Positions 10,701-20,013 of a stretch of DNA of 64,000 nt are shown piece by piece. A model generated the notes under the pieces. That model saw nothing but the letters and a program-made list of their open reading frames with translations, made no database searches and was not told where the DNA came from. Both the position numbers and the translations under genes were made by a program. How positions within the stretch are numbered: position 1 is the first letter of the stretch; each line of letters starts with the position of its first letter. This stretch comes from Bedellia somnulentella. Its lineage: Eukaryota > Arthropoda > Insecta > Lepidoptera > Bedelliidae. Location of the stretch: contig OY755181.1 of assembly GCA_963576735.1 (NCBI GenBank), forward strand, positions 1-64,000, written 5' to 3'.

Positions 10701-10853
10701 ATCCAGATCCGACACCCAATTTACCCCTGCAGGGACAAAGTATGGCTCCGAGACCACCCCCACTCCTATCAACCACTCCGCCATGCTCTGGAAAAACAAA
10801 TCTTGAGCAGTGGCGCAGTGGTTGAGGTTTGATTGGAGAAACCTTATGTCCAT
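7725..10853 (-). CDS. TRAS-like ORF2: APE endonuclease and reverse transcriptase
   Basis: About 1042 residues; I start at the ATG at 10853 (MDIRFLQSNLNH), 2 nt after the ORF1 stop. The AP-type endonuclease occupies about residues 1-210 with SEPY (about 36), GDFNA (about 123) and SDH (about 199). The RT has AFRPI, SIDIKNAFN (about 574), GVPQGS (about 631) and the catalytic YADD (about 664). A C-terminal CCHC motif (CHHC..H....C, about 952-973) is typical of R1-clade ORF2. The protein nicks the telomeric repeat and copies the element RNA in place. All motifs are intact. It is roughly four-fifths or more identical to ORF2 of copy 3. Confidence 0.93.
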   Translation of the reverse strand: MDIRFLQSNLNHCATAQDLFFQSMAEWLIGVGVVSEPYFVPAGVNWVSDLDGVAAITVSQSSGLLLEEVIRGRGFVSARVGEIVIFSIYFSPNETLANYEVFMQEIEAAVLQRSPRQVLVAGDFNAKSVAWGSPATNRFGEVVLEWATATGVAIVNRGSTPTCIRHNGSSIVDLTFATPGLWALIKGWRVITDVESFSDHRYIRYDLSTSRAATLPGGQSTNGGPRWALSRLDKEVMVEAAIVQSWLVPSGTAADIHAEVDWFREALTEICDASMPRVGPMAPRRQVHWWSAEIARLRQASIVARRRCKRQRRRRPRDEAEEIRRVEAFREAKKALKIAIIRAKEESRNELREALNRDPWGRPYRVAMQRLRPWAPPLTTSLQPHVVENVVSALFPDRGAHQPPVMICERQRPVDDRLVPEVTEPELAVAIERLKAKKTAPGLDGIPGQAWVVALKPFLEVRFRSLFSACLEEGVFPEPWKTGKLVLLRKEGRPADSIEPSAFRPIVLLDEAGKLLERVVSARIVNHLEEIGPNLSDHQYGFRRCRSTVHAVLRVRSIADEAVSQGEVVLAVSIDIKNAFNTMPWSCIEEALKYHDVPPYIRRILGSYLSDRYITYPLREGWGRREMSCGVPQGSVLGPLLWNIGYDWVLRGTNLWGVQLTCYADDTLVTARGKTYREAAIRGTAGVAHVVRRIRSLGLEVALNKSEAMWFHGPRNGPPVGESAIVVGGERIAVESSLKYLGLVLDGRWTFRAHFERLGPRLMVAAAALCRLLPNLGGPRDACRQLYMGVVRSMAMYGSPVWADALKGSNAALLHAPQRLMAVRASRGYRTVSREAACLMAGSKPWELDAQVLASTFHWREERRTQGHWPTDRETAAYKREVESAALEAWALRLGQPSAGHRTVEAILPVFTQWLQREHGSLSFRLTQVLSGHGCFGKYLWRLGKEQAARCHHCLNCPEETAQHTLEVCPAWDEERAALRAVIGPDLSLPAVVAAMVERPDAWEAAASFCERVMLAKEAAERERELADPTRRGRRRRGARNP

Positions 10854-10855
10854 TA

Positions 10856-13057
10856 TCAATTGATGATCATTGGTTCCTCCTCTGTTGCCAAACCACCACT
10901 TCCGGTTGGTTGGTTCGGTTTGGCGACGATTTGTCGTCCTCCTCCTGTGGTTTTGGTATTTGGCCGACTTTTCTTATTTGCTGAGCAGCTTTTTGCACCA
11001 ATGATGTGCTCGGCAGGTTTATTGCACGCTTTGCAAACAGGGCAACACGGCGGATTGATGCAAGCCCCAGCTTTGTGATCGGGAGAACCGCAGCGGTAGC
11101 AGAGGTTGCTACGGTCCACCGATGATTGGCACTTAGCGCGCACATGCCCCGCTTCCATGCACCTATAACAGCGCATCTCCTTCTTTGGTAGAAGATGCAC
11201 TCGCACCTCTCCCCAACCGATTTGAAGCCACCCTGCCTCAAGGAGCTTTTTGGCGGCCGCCACCGGACATTGTATGTGGACTGAAGAACCACCGCGGGGT
11301 CCCTGTACGATTCGCCCTACCTTCACACATTCTTTAGCGCAGGACCCAAATTCAGAGACAGCCACTGCTATTTCCTCCGATGATATAAGATCTTCAACAC
11401 CAGAAAGTCGAAGATCTTCCATTTTTGTGGGCCTAAACACCCTTGCTGAATCAGTGTTTAGGACCTCCCTCAGTTTAGCAGCCAAAGTGTCAGCTTTTTC
11501 TGTCGATTTATCACCAGAGATTTCATACATTCTGGCTCCAGTTATGGCTGTTTTAACTCTGAGTGGCCCTATTCCCAGGCCAGTCAAGTCGAGTTTCCCT
11601 CTGGCTTCTCCTAGTATTTGGGCGTATGTGACGCCACTTTGTGCAGCGCTCTCTTCAAGTCTGACAATGACTGCTGCTGAGCGCGGAACCTTCAGTTTCT
11701 TAGCCGCTGTTTTAGCATTGCTCTGCTTCTGTGCTTTAACAGGGGCTGGTTTAGGAGTCTTCTTTTTGTTTTTCCTATTTCCCTCTCGGCGAACCACTGT
11801 AGCCCACGTCTCCTCCGCAACAACCGTACTGGGCCCTGGAGCAATTAGAGGTGTAACTGCGGGAGGGTTTATGGAAAGTGGAACTTTATTCTGTGAAGAA
11901 CTCGTTCCATGAGAGGGTTTGGCAGAATTCTTTCCCTTCCCTTTCCCTTTCCCTTTACCAAGCGGTGCCATTCTCGTACTGCCTGACTTATCTGGTTTGT
12001 CAGGGTTTATAGATGTAGCCGCTGAGGCCGCTCTGTCTGCCGCCAGCGGAGGTCTGAGACGCCTTTCAGGAAGCAGCCGTTCTTCAAGCGCTTCCAACCT
12101 TGCATTTAACATTGTCCCGACTTGGACCATGATGGATCGTGCAAAGTTGTCGCCAAAATCTGAGTTTGGCCGAGTGTTTTGTACATCAACTCGTAGAGCC
12201 TCCAGTTCTTTCCTGAGTGCAGCTTGTTCGCTGCGGAGATCTTCGTTATTGGCTTTCATTCTCTGGAGTGCATCCTTCAAACGGCCATTTTCTTGCTCAA
12301 GACGTTTCGTTTCATCAGAAGCAGTCCTTTCCAGCAGAGCCTCGGAAGACTCTTTAATTGAGGAGGTGGCAGTTTTGAGGACTTTTATCAAAGTGCCTTT
12401 TAAAGATTTGGACTTACGTGCCACTTCCATAATCTTTTCTATGCCATCTTGTACCCCCTGCAACAAATCGGAAGCGCACTTTTCAGAAGCAGGTATAGGT
12501 TTTTCCAAGGCTTGCTGCTGCTTCTTCTTCGCTTGTACAGAGATGTAACTCTCCATTCTTTTGGAAAATGCCTCACCATCTTCCTCCTCACTATTTCGCA
12601 GAAAACTTGCCCGTTTGGCAGCAGCTGCCTCCTGGCGAGCCTTCCCTATGCCTATGTATTGGCCTGTTGTAGGGGGCCTGCCTCTCCCTCTTTTTGCAGA
12701 AGCCTTGCTACTGGGAGTCGCTGACCTGCTACAACTCCTATCCGTGTCCGTGTTGGAATCCGAGGAAGCTGAAGCAGAGCCCCGGTAAGTCCGCTTCCGC
12801 TGGGAGCCAATGCTTTTTTCCCTCTGATTTTCCGTATCATCCCTATTCGTAGTAGAGACATATGAGCTATCGCTCAATATCTCTACAGCAGTATCGCAGT
12901 TATCAAGATCCATAAAGAGTAAGCTGTAGTCGTTGGTGTGGCAGATTTTGCCCCCCCCAGAATACGTGGGGGCGCCTTCCGCGGCCGCGGAAGGGTGGGA
13001 TTCCCCCTTTCGGGGACCCACCTGGGTAGTTATATTCAAATTTGCCGTTTTGTCCAT
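10856..13057 (-). CDS. TRAS-like ORF1, Gag-like RNA-binding protein
   Basis: 733 residues. N-terminus with the shared PRKGESHPSA segment, a coiled-coil-like charged region in the middle (about 250-310), a (GK)n linker near 11932-11958 in the DNA, and three zinc knuckles at about residues 630-691 (CYRCMEAGH, CYRCGSPDH, CCPVCKACN). The ORF1 stop TGA and the ORF2 start read TGATAATG on the sense strand, so translation of ORF2 could follow by termination and re-initiation, as shown experimentally for the related SART1 element. Intact as read. Confidence 0.92.
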   Translation of the reverse strand: MDKTANLNITTQVGPRKGESHPSAAAEGAPTYSGGGKICHTNDYSLLFMDLDNCDTAVEILSDSSYVSTTNRDDTENQREKSIGSQRKRTYRGSASASSDSNTDTDRSCSRSATPSSKASAKRGRGRPPTTGQYIGIGKARQEAAAAKRASFLRNSEEEDGEAFSKRMESYISVQAKKKQQQALEKPIPASEKCASDLLQGVQDGIEKIMEVARKSKSLKGTLIKVLKTATSSIKESSEALLERTASDETKRLEQENGRLKDALQRMKANNEDLRSEQAALRKELEALRVDVQNTRPNSDFGDNFARSIMVQVGTMLNARLEALEERLLPERRLRPPLAADRAASAATSINPDKPDKSGSTRMAPLGKGKGKGKGKNSAKPSHGTSSSQNKVPLSINPPAVTPLIAPGPSTVVAEETWATVVRREGNRKNKKKTPKPAPVKAQKQSNAKTAAKKLKVPRSAAVIVRLEESAAQSGVTYAQILGEARGKLDLTGLGIGPLRVKTAITGARMYEISGDKSTEKADTLAAKLREVLNTDSARVFRPTKMEDLRLSGVEDLISSEEIAVAVSEFGSCAKECVKVGRIVQGPRGGSSVHIQCPVAAAKKLLEAGWLQIGWGEVRVHLLPKKEMRCYRCMEAGHVRAKCQSSVDRSNLCYRCGSPDHKAGACINPPCCPVCKACNKPAEHIIGAKSCSANKKSRPNTKTTGGGRQIVAKPNQPTGSGGLATEEEPMIIN

Positions 13058-13486
13058 TTTTGTTTTTGGTAGGCTTTACCCTCGGCCTACCATCGAGCTT
13101 TCCCCCCTTCCCTGACGCTAGGCACTGGACCCCCTCCAGACACTCATCCCCTCGGCACGCCGACCTTGGGATTGGGGTAATTTTTTATAGAGGTTTTCTT
13201 CCTCGCAGCCCAGACCTCAGTGGCCTGAGCCCCCGTTCCCACCGAAGTAGGTTTACGGGTTGGCCGACAGTATCTTGAAGACACTGCCGCCCCTCCATCA
13301 CCAGCCGCCCAAAGTGGGTAGCTGGGACCGAACGCAAGACAGAACCTGGCCGACCGATACGACACAAACGCCAGGTTCTAACTTAACAACGACGCCTACT
13401 CGGTACATTGGCTTCACCCCGGGCTGGATTGCCCGTGGCTACTGAGCCCCCACGCCACGACAAGGCTGTACCATGTGGGGGGGGGG
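13058..13486 (-). other. 5' UTR of TRAS-like copy 2
   Basis: Non-coding leader. It carries a short hairpin motif GAGG-AAGAAAA-CCTC followed by TATAAAAAA on the sense strand (near 13178-13200), and a conserved terminus CCCCCCAC..GGTGCAG/GGTACAG..CCTTGTCGTGG close to the 5' end that is shared by every copy. R1-clade elements start transcription internally, so this region should contain the promoter (family knowledge; not shown here). Confidence 0.55.
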
Positions 13487-13500
13487 AACCTAACCTAACC
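13487..13500. repeat. Telomeric repeat, AACC(TAACC)2
   Basis: Fourteen bases of CCTAA repeat lie between the 5' end of copy 2 and the poly(T) of copy 3. Confidence 0.9.
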
Positions 13501-13524
13501 TTTTTTTTTTTTTATTTTTTTTTA

Positions 13525-13605
13525 CGTGGGGAAATCCTCATGGATTCCCCGCCGCTGGGGGGAGCGACGGGGATATGTCAGACTCCTACTGACTAAAACC
13601 CCACG
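13525..13605 (-). promoter_or_regulatory. Conserved cloverleaf-like 3' UTR RNA fold, copy 3
   Basis: 81 nt, same as copy 2. Closing stem CGTGGGG/CCCCACG, hairpins AATCC/GGATT, CCCCG..CGCT/AGCG..CGGGG and GTCAG/CTGAC. The inner pair A-T to T-A swap in the middle hairpin (CGCA/TGCG in copy 2, CGCT/AGCG here) keeps the pairing. Confidence 0.7.
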
Positions 13606-13908
13606 GTGGTCCTTCTTGGTGCACAATGGTCGGGGTCCCTGGCCTCTGTTACCGGAGGTAATTTACCACGGACCCCTCGCACCTATGCCTCTCGGCATTC
13701 CTTCCACGGGGGGGAACAGAACCCCCCCCACTACCAACAGCTAGTAACGGACGCTCAGAACCACTGAAGCGTCCGTCCTTCTTGGCAGGGTGACTAGCGC
13801 GCAAATAGCCCCCTTTTGCGCGCCTCCTGCCGTGGAGCCCCACTTTCGGAGTCGCACGCCATATGGGGGCTCCGTGGTCTTAAAAGACCCTACCGAGGCC
13901 GCGGTGCA

Positions 13909-16900
13909 TCAGTGGTTCCTGGCACCGCGGCGACGACGGCCCCTTCTAGTGGGGTCCGCCAACTCCCTCTCTCTTTCGGCGGCCTCCTTTGCAAGCATGA
14001 CTCGTTCGCAAAAGGAGGCCGCCGCAGCCCACGCATCGGGTCTCTCCACCATAGCCGCGACTATGGCTGGCAGAGAGAGATCCGGGCCGATGACCGCCCG
14101 GAGTTCCGCCCTCGGCACGTCCCACGCTGGGCACACCTCTAAGGTGTGCTGCGCCGTATCTTCGGGGCAGTTCAGGCAGTGGTGGCAACGAGCAGCCTCC
14201 TCCTTGCCCAGCCGCCACAGGTATTTCCCAAAGCAACCATGCCCGGAAAGGACCTGTGTCAGCCGGAAGCTTAGAGATCCGTGCTCCCGCTGCAACCACT
14301 GCGTGAAGACGGGGAGAATGGCCTCCGCCGTCTTATGCCCCGCGCTTGGCTGACCTAGCCGAAGCGCCCATGCCTCGAGGGCAGCGGCCTCTACTTGTTG
14401 TTTGTAGGCCGCTGTTTCCCGATCCGTGGGCCAGTGGCCCTGCGTCCGCCGTTCTTCTCGCCAGTGGAAAGTTGACGCAAGAACTTGTGCGTCCAACTCC
14501 CACGGCTTTGAACCCGCCAGTAGGCAGGCAGCCTCTCGGGATACCGTGCGGTATCCCCTTGACGCCCTGACAGCCATGAGCCGTTGCGGCGCATGTAGAA
14601 GCGCCGCATTTGACCCCTTCAGGGCGTCAGCCCAGACTGGGGAGCCGTACATGGCCATGGACCGTACGACCCCCATGTAGAGCTGCCTGCACGCGCTCCC
14701 AGGGCCCCCAAGGTTCGGCAGGAGTCTGCTGAGTGCAGCTGCCGCAACCATCAACCGGGGCCCCAAACGCTCGAAGTGAGCGCGGAACGTCCAACGGCCG
14801 TCGAGTGTTAGTCCCAAGTATTTTAACGTGGACTCGACGGCAATCCTCTCGCCACCCACAACGATGGCGGATTCCCCTACCGGCGGACGATTCCGAGGCC
14901 CATGGAACCACAAGGCCTCGGATTTGTTCAGGGCCACTTCTAGGCCCAACGACCTAATACGGCGCACCACGTGCGCCACACCGGCAGTCCCGCGGATGGC
15001 GGCCTCTCTGTATGTCTTCCCTCGGGCCGTCACTAGGGTGTCGTCTGCATAGCAGGTGAGTTGGACACCCCAGAGGTTGGCGCCGCGTAAGACCCAGTCG
15101 TAACCGATGTTCCACAGGAGGGGGCCCAAGACTGAGCCCTGTGGAACACCGCAAGACATTTCGCGGCGACCCCAACCCTCCCGAAGCGGATACGTGATGA
15201 ACCGATCCGAGAGGTACGACCCGAGGATCCTCCTCAAGTACGGAGGCACTTCGTGAAATTTCAGTGCCTCCGTTATGCAGGACCAGGGGATGGTGTTGAA
15301 TGCGTTCTTGATATCCAGCGATACCGCCAACACCACCTCACCCTGGGAGACCGCCTCGTCCGCTATTGAGCGGACCCGCAGAACAGCATGCACTGTCGAG
15401 CGACAGCGCCTGAAACCGAACTGCTGGTCCGAGAGATTAGGACCAGCTCCCTCTAAGTGCTCGACGATTCGGGCAGAGATCACCCTCTCCAGAAGTTTGC
15501 CCGCCTCGTCGAGCAGGACTATAGGACGAAAAGCCGAGGGTTCAATGGAGTCAGCGGGGCGCCCGTCCTTTCGCAGAAGCACGAGTTTACCCGTCTTCCA
15601 CGGCTCTGGAAAAACACCTTGTTCCAGGCACGTAGAAAACAGGCCCCGAAACCTCTCCTCCAGGAACGGTTTGAGCGCCACTACCCACGCCTGCCCCGGG
15701 ATCCCATCTAGTCCCGGGGCCGTCTTCTTCTTCTTCAGGCGCTCTATGGCCACCGCCAACTCCGGTTCGGTCACTTCGGGGACGAGATGTTCGTCCACCG
15801 AACGCTGCCGCTCAAGAGCCATTACGGGGGGCTGATGAGCCCCCCTGTCCGGGAACAAGGTCGAAACCACATTTTCCACCACGTGGATCTGGAGACTCGT
15901 CGTAAGCGGGGGCGCCCATGGTCTAAGCCTTTGCCTAGCCATTCTGTAGGCGCGCCCCCAAGGATCATTATCTAGAGCCTCCAGTAACTCCCTTCGCGAG
16001 GCTTCTTTGGCCCTGATTATCGCTATCTTCAGGGCCTTCTTTGCCTCGCGGAAAATCTCCACGCGGCGAAGCTGTTCTGCCTCGTCCCGGATCCTCCTCC
16101 TGCGATTTCTTTTGCACCGGCGGCGCGCCGTCATACTCGCTAATCGCAATTGGGCGATTTCAGCGCTCCACCAGTGCACTTGCCGCCTTGGAGCCATCGG
16201 TCCCACGCGGGGCATCGATGCGTCGCATATCTCTGTGAGGGCATCACGAAACCAGCTCACCTCGGCATTGATGTCGACGGCCGCACCGGGCGGCGGTGAC
16301 ATCCAGGACTGGACGATGGATGCTTCCTCCATCATATCCTTGTCCAGCCTGGTGAGGGCCCATCTAGGTCCCCCATTTGCCGGCGGACCACCCGGTAAGG
16401 TGGCTGGCTGGGACGCGGAGATCTCGAACCGGATGTACCGATGGTCCGAGTACGACTCCACGTCCGTGATAACCCTCCAGCCCTTGATCAGGGCCAAGAG
16501 ACCGGGAGTTGCAAAGGTCAAGTCGACAATCGAACTCCCGTTATGCCTAACACATGTAGGTGTCGAACCTCTGTTGGCCACGGCCAATCCCGTGGTCGTC
16601 GCCCACTCCACCACTGCCTCGCCGAAGCGCTCTGTCGCTGGAGAACCCCAGACCACCGATTTGGCGTTGAAGTCTCCAGCGACCAATACTTGGCGTGGGC
16701 GACGTTGCAGGACTACTGCTTCCAGCTCTTGTAGAAAGATCTCCAAATTGGCAAAGGAGTCGTTGGGGGAGAAGTAAATTGAGATGACTACTATCTCCCC
16801 TATCCGTGCCGCAACGAAACCTCTGCCGCGGGATACTTCCTCTAGCAGCAGCCCTGATGACCGGCTGACTGTGATTGCCGCCACGCCATTTAGGTCCGAC

Positions 16901-17040
16901 ACCCAATTCACCCCCGCGGGGACAAAGTACGGCTCCGATACTACCCCCACTTGAACCAACCACTGTGCTGTGCTTTGGCAAAACAAATCCTGAGCAGTTG
17001 CACAGTGGTTGAGGTTCGCTTGGAGGAACTTTATGGCCAT
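13909..17040 (-). CDS. TRAS-like ORF2: APE endonuclease and reverse transcriptase
   Basis: 1043 residues from ATG 17040 (MAIKFLQANLNH). The endonuclease motifs SEPY, GDFNAKS and SDHRYI, the RT motifs SLDIKNAFN, GVPQGS and YADD, and the C-terminal CCHC motif are all present, in the same positions as copy 2. It sits 2 nt after the ORF1 stop. No disabling change is seen. Confidence 0.93.
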   Translation of the reverse strand: MAIKFLQANLNHCATAQDLFCQSTAQWLVQVGVVSEPYFVPAGVNWVSDLNGVAAITVSRSSGLLLEEVSRGRGFVAARIGEIVVISIYFSPNDSFANLEIFLQELEAVVLQRRPRQVLVAGDFNAKSVVWGSPATERFGEAVVEWATTTGLAVANRGSTPTCVRHNGSSIVDLTFATPGLLALIKGWRVITDVESYSDHRYIRFEISASQPATLPGGPPANGGPRWALTRLDKDMMEEASIVQSWMSPPPGAAVDINAEVSWFRDALTEICDASMPRVGPMAPRRQVHWWSAEIAQLRLASMTARRRCKRNRRRRIRDEAEQLRRVEIFREAKKALKIAIIRAKEASRRELLEALDNDPWGRAYRMARQRLRPWAPPLTTSLQIHVVENVVSTLFPDRGAHQPPVMALERQRSVDEHLVPEVTEPELAVAIERLKKKKTAPGLDGIPGQAWVVALKPFLEERFRGLFSTCLEQGVFPEPWKTGKLVLLRKDGRPADSIEPSAFRPIVLLDEAGKLLERVISARIVEHLEGAGPNLSDQQFGFRRCRSTVHAVLRVRSIADEAVSQGEVVLAVSLDIKNAFNTIPWSCITEALKFHEVPPYLRRILGSYLSDRFITYPLREGWGRREMSCGVPQGSVLGPLLWNIGYDWVLRGANLWGVQLTCYADDTLVTARGKTYREAAIRGTAGVAHVVRRIRSLGLEVALNKSEALWFHGPRNRPPVGESAIVVGGERIAVESTLKYLGLTLDGRWTFRAHFERLGPRLMVAAAALSRLLPNLGGPGSACRQLYMGVVRSMAMYGSPVWADALKGSNAALLHAPQRLMAVRASRGYRTVSREAACLLAGSKPWELDAQVLASTFHWREERRTQGHWPTDRETAAYKQQVEAAALEAWALRLGQPSAGHKTAEAILPVFTQWLQREHGSLSFRLTQVLSGHGCFGKYLWRLGKEEAARCHHCLNCPEDTAQHTLEVCPAWDVPRAELRAVIGPDLSLPAIVAAMVERPDAWAAAASFCERVMLAKEAAERERELADPTRRGRRRRGARNH

Positions 17041-17042
17041 TA

Positions 17043-19181
17043 TTAATTAACGGCCATTGGTTCCTCCACTGGCCCAGTTCCAGGGCAACTACGGGCGACT
17101 ACCTTTTTTGTGCCAGTCTTCGCTTTACCTGCAAGCATTTTCTTTTTAGCTTTGCAGGTTTTGGCCCCTACTATATGGTCAAATGCCCGGTTGGCCGCTT
17201 TGCAGAGAGGGCAACATGGCTTATCCGAGCAAGACTCCGCTTTGTGTCCTGGCAAACCACAGCGATAGCAGGTGTTGCTGCGATCCACCTCGGATGTGCA
17301 GGTAGCTCGCACATGGCCGGGCTCTAGGCACTTGTAGCAGCGCAAATCTCTACGAGGAAGGAGCTGCACCACCACTTCGCCCCAGCCAACCTGCAAACGT
17401 TTGGCTTCAGCGAGCTTTTTTGCCACTTCCAGAGGGCATCTAACCAGAACTGAGCAGTCTCGGGTTCCCTCTGTGATTCGTCCCACCCTGAGTTCCGTTC
17501 TGGAACAACCACTGGCTCCAACAAAGGCCGCGACAATTTCGTCCTCGGTGACCGAGTCATCTATGCCAATCAGGCGCACTGCCTCAGTTTTGGTTGGCCT
17601 AGATACTCTCACCAGATCATTGGGGAGTACTTCTCTAAGCTTTGCTGCTAAGATATCTGCCTTTTCCCGAGCTTTCTCCCCAGACACTTCCATTTTACGC
17701 GCCCCAGTAATGGCAGACCGAATGCGCATGGGTCCAATGCCAAGGGTAGAAATATCAATTTTCTGTTTGGCATCGGACATTATGTTGCCCAGTGTGACCC
17801 CTTTTTGAGCTGCATCTTCGCACAAAGTTACTACTACCGCGGCAGAACGCGGTGCTTTCAGCTTTTTGGCTGCCACTTTAGCACCCACTTTTTGCGTAGT
17901 TTTTTCAGCCTTCTTTTTACCTTTACCCCGACGAACAACCGTAGCCCAAGTTTCCGCCGGCATTATGCCATGGGAAGGACCCGGAGCAGGTTGCCGTTCG
18001 GGAACAAGAGTCGCCACTGGAGTTGGACTGCTTGGAGCACGAGGTTGCACTGGAGAAGGCATAACAGATGTTTTGCCCTTCCCTTTCCCTTTCTCTTTGG
18101 CACTTCTTGCTTCCGTATGACCGGAGCTTTTAGTTGAAGGAGCCACGTTCATTGCCTCTGCAGCTTCTTGTTTCCGTCTCTTTTTGTCCGCTGCCAACGG
18201 TGGCCTCAGGCGTTTTTCCGGTAGAAGTCGCTCTTCGAGAGACTCCAGCCTTGCGTTCAGCATTGTCCCTACCTGAACCATTATGGTTCTTGCTAGGTCA
18301 TCGCCCTCAAGTTGGTCTGGACGGCCTCTACGGACCTCAACGCGGAGAGAATCCAACTCTCTGCGAAGAGCAGCCTGCTCCAACTGGAGACTTTCATTCG
18401 AAGTCCTCATCTGGGCAAGCTCGTTTCTTAGGCGGACGTTATCCTGCTGAAGCCTCTTGGTTTCGTCCGAGGACGTTCGCTCCAGCATCGCCTCAGACGA
18501 CTCTTTTATGGAACTAACCGCATTTTTCAGCACTTTAACCAGTGTGCCTTTAAGAGACTTGGACTTATCAGCCACATCGGAGATGGCTCTCAGGTCTCTT
18601 ATCACCGTCGTCATCAGTTCATTGGCGCTTTTTGCAAACACAGGTACAGGAGCCTCCAAGGCTTGAGATCTCTTCTTCTCCTGTAGCTGGTTGTAGCGTT
18701 CCATGCGCTGTGAAAATTCATCGACATTGTGTTGCAGCATGAACTCCTCCCGTTTAGCTGCGGCAGCTTCCTCTCTAGCTTTGCCAATGCCCACGTATTG
18801 GCCCGTCGAGGGTGGTCTACCCCGACCCCTTTTTGACGGAGCTTTCCGACTCATATTGGCGGCATTGGCAACTTCTTCAGAATCAGAAGAGGCACTCTCA
18901 ACAGGCCGCTTCCTAAGGCCCTCGAAAAGGCTATTGGAGCTACTGACAGTCTTTACTGACATGCGGTCACTCATATTATCTTCACTATTTTCGGTGTCCG
19001 TCAATCGACTGCATATGTCCGTTAATACCACTTTTGGGAATCGATTTCCCTGAAGAAGATGGGTGTTGTCCCCCCCAGAATACAAGGGACGGCCTACATC
19101 AAAAGATGTAGGGAGGGATTCTCCGCCAGCTGAGCCGACGGTACCCTCCTGGGGTAATAACTTTCTATTATCACTCATCAT
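17043..19181 (-). CDS. TRAS-like ORF1, Gag-like RNA-binding protein
   Basis: 712 residues beginning MMSDNRKLLPQEG, an N-terminus shared with the divergent copy 5 and unlike copies 1 and 2 (MDNKAIL/MDKTANL). A coiled-coil-like region, a short KGKGKGK linker (DNA near 18080-18096) and three zinc knuckles (CYKCLEPGH, CYRCGLPGH, CCPLCKAAN) follow. On the sense strand the stop-start junction is TAATAATG. Mixed affinity (N-terminus like copy 5, ORF2 like copy 2) hints at past recombination between subfamilies. Confidence 0.92.
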   Translation of the reverse strand: MMSDNRKLLPQEGTVGSAGGESLPTSFDVGRPLYSGGDNTHLLQGNRFPKVVLTDICSRLTDTENSEDNMSDRMSVKTVSSSNSLFEGLRKRPVESASSDSEEVANAANMSRKAPSKRGRGRPPSTGQYVGIGKAREEAAAAKREEFMLQHNVDEFSQRMERYNQLQEKKRSQALEAPVPVFAKSANELMTTVIRDLRAISDVADKSKSLKGTLVKVLKNAVSSIKESSEAMLERTSSDETKRLQQDNVRLRNELAQMRTSNESLQLEQAALRRELDSLRVEVRRGRPDQLEGDDLARTIMVQVGTMLNARLESLEERLLPEKRLRPPLAADKKRRKQEAAEAMNVAPSTKSSGHTEARSAKEKGKGKGKTSVMPSPVQPRAPSSPTPVATLVPERQPAPGPSHGIMPAETWATVVRRGKGKKKAEKTTQKVGAKVAAKKLKAPRSAAVVVTLCEDAAQKGVTLGNIMSDAKQKIDISTLGIGPMRIRSAITGARKMEVSGEKAREKADILAAKLREVLPNDLVRVSRPTKTEAVRLIGIDDSVTEDEIVAAFVGASGCSRTELRVGRITEGTRDCSVLVRCPLEVAKKLAEAKRLQVGWGEVVVQLLPRRDLRCYKCLEPGHVRATCTSEVDRSNTCYRCGLPGHKAESCSDKPCCPLCKAANRAFDHIVGAKTCKAKKKMLAGKAKTGTKKVVARSCPGTGPVEEPMAVN

Positions 19182-19670
19182 TCATTTTTTGGTAGGCAAT
19201 TTTACCCTCGGCCTACCATCGAGCTTACTCCTACTTTCCTCTGCGCTAGGCACTGGACCCCCTCCAGACACTCATCCCCTCGGCACGCTGACCTTGGGAT
19301 TAGGGTAATTTTTATAGAGGTTTTCTTCCTCGCAGCCCAGACCTCAGTGGCCTGAGCCCCCGTTCCCACCGAAGTAGACTTACGGTTTGGCCGGCAGTAT
19401 CATGAAGACACTGCCGCCCCACAAAGAGAGAACCTGGCCGGTCGGTGCGACACAGACGCCAGGTTCTAACACCCGCCCCAGCCGCCCAATGTGGGCAAAC
19501 GCTGGGGCTAAGCCGTGCACATCAGAATGTGCCACGGCTTCCCGTCCGCTTACTGCTCGCTCTGGAAGCAGAGGAGAGAAGCGGACTCTCGGTACATTAG
19601 CTTCACCCCGGACTGGATTGCCCGAGGCTACTGAGCCCCCACGCCACGACAAGGCTGTACCGTGTGGGGG

Positions 19671-19674
19671 AACC
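19671..19674. repeat. Telomeric repeat remnant (AACC) between copies 3 and 4
   Basis: AACC lies between the 5' end of copy 3 and the poly(T) of the short element. Confidence 0.75.
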
Positions 19675-19691
19675 TTTTTTTTTTTTTTTTT

Positions 19692-19772
19692 CGTGGGGAA
19701 ATCCTCATGGATCCGACGTCACCCGGCGGGGTGACGAAGGTATGTCGGACTCTTACCGACTAAAACCCCACG
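19692..19772 (-). promoter_or_regulatory. Conserved cloverleaf-like 3' UTR RNA fold, copy 4
   Basis: Again 81 nt. Closing stem CGTGGGG/CCCCACG; hairpins ATCC/GGAT, CGTCACCC/GGGTGACG and GTCGG/CCGAC. The last two stems differ in sequence from copies 2 and 3 but remain fully paired. Confidence 0.7.
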
Positions 19773-20013
19773 GTGGCCAACTATGGTACACATGTGTGGA
19801 GTCCCTGGCGACTTTACCATAGGCAACATCCACAGACTCCACGCACCTGCTGCAAAAAGCAGCCCATCTCGGGGGACTTAAAGTCCCCCACTCCTCCTTG
19901 TGCTTCCTCAGCACCGCAGGCGTTTGGGCCACAAGTTCCAAACGCCCACCCCCTCGAGGTTCTCCTTGCGGAGTAGCAGACTGCAACCCGCCGGTCGCAG
20001 CCCACCGCCTCAC

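Larger units (their letters stand above)
7317..13486 (-). mobile_element. TRAS-like telomeric non-LTR retrotransposon, copy 2, full length
   Basis: 6,170 bp, minus strand. From 5' to 3' on the sense strand: C-rich 5' terminus at 13486, ~430-bp 5' UTR, ORF1, ORF2, ~390-bp 3' UTR with a cloverleaf-like fold (7337-7417), poly(A) tail (7317-7336 as T). Both ends touch telomeric repeat. Both ORFs are open from end to end, so the copy may be active. The clade is R1; TRAS is chosen because of the telomeric target, the orientation on the TTAGG strand, and the cut-site phase. Confidence 0.92.
13501..19670 (-). mobile_element. TRAS-like telomeric non-LTR retrotransposon, copy 3, full length
   Basis: 6,170 bp, the same length as copy 2. 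Poly(A) appears as T at 13501-13523, the cloverleaf-like fold at 13525-13605, ORF2 at 13909-17040, ORF1 at 17043-19181 and the C-rich 5' terminus at 19670. ORF1 is clearly diverged from copy 2 while ORF2 is close, so it represents a sister subfamily and not a tandem duplicate. Both ORFs are open. Confidence 0.92.
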
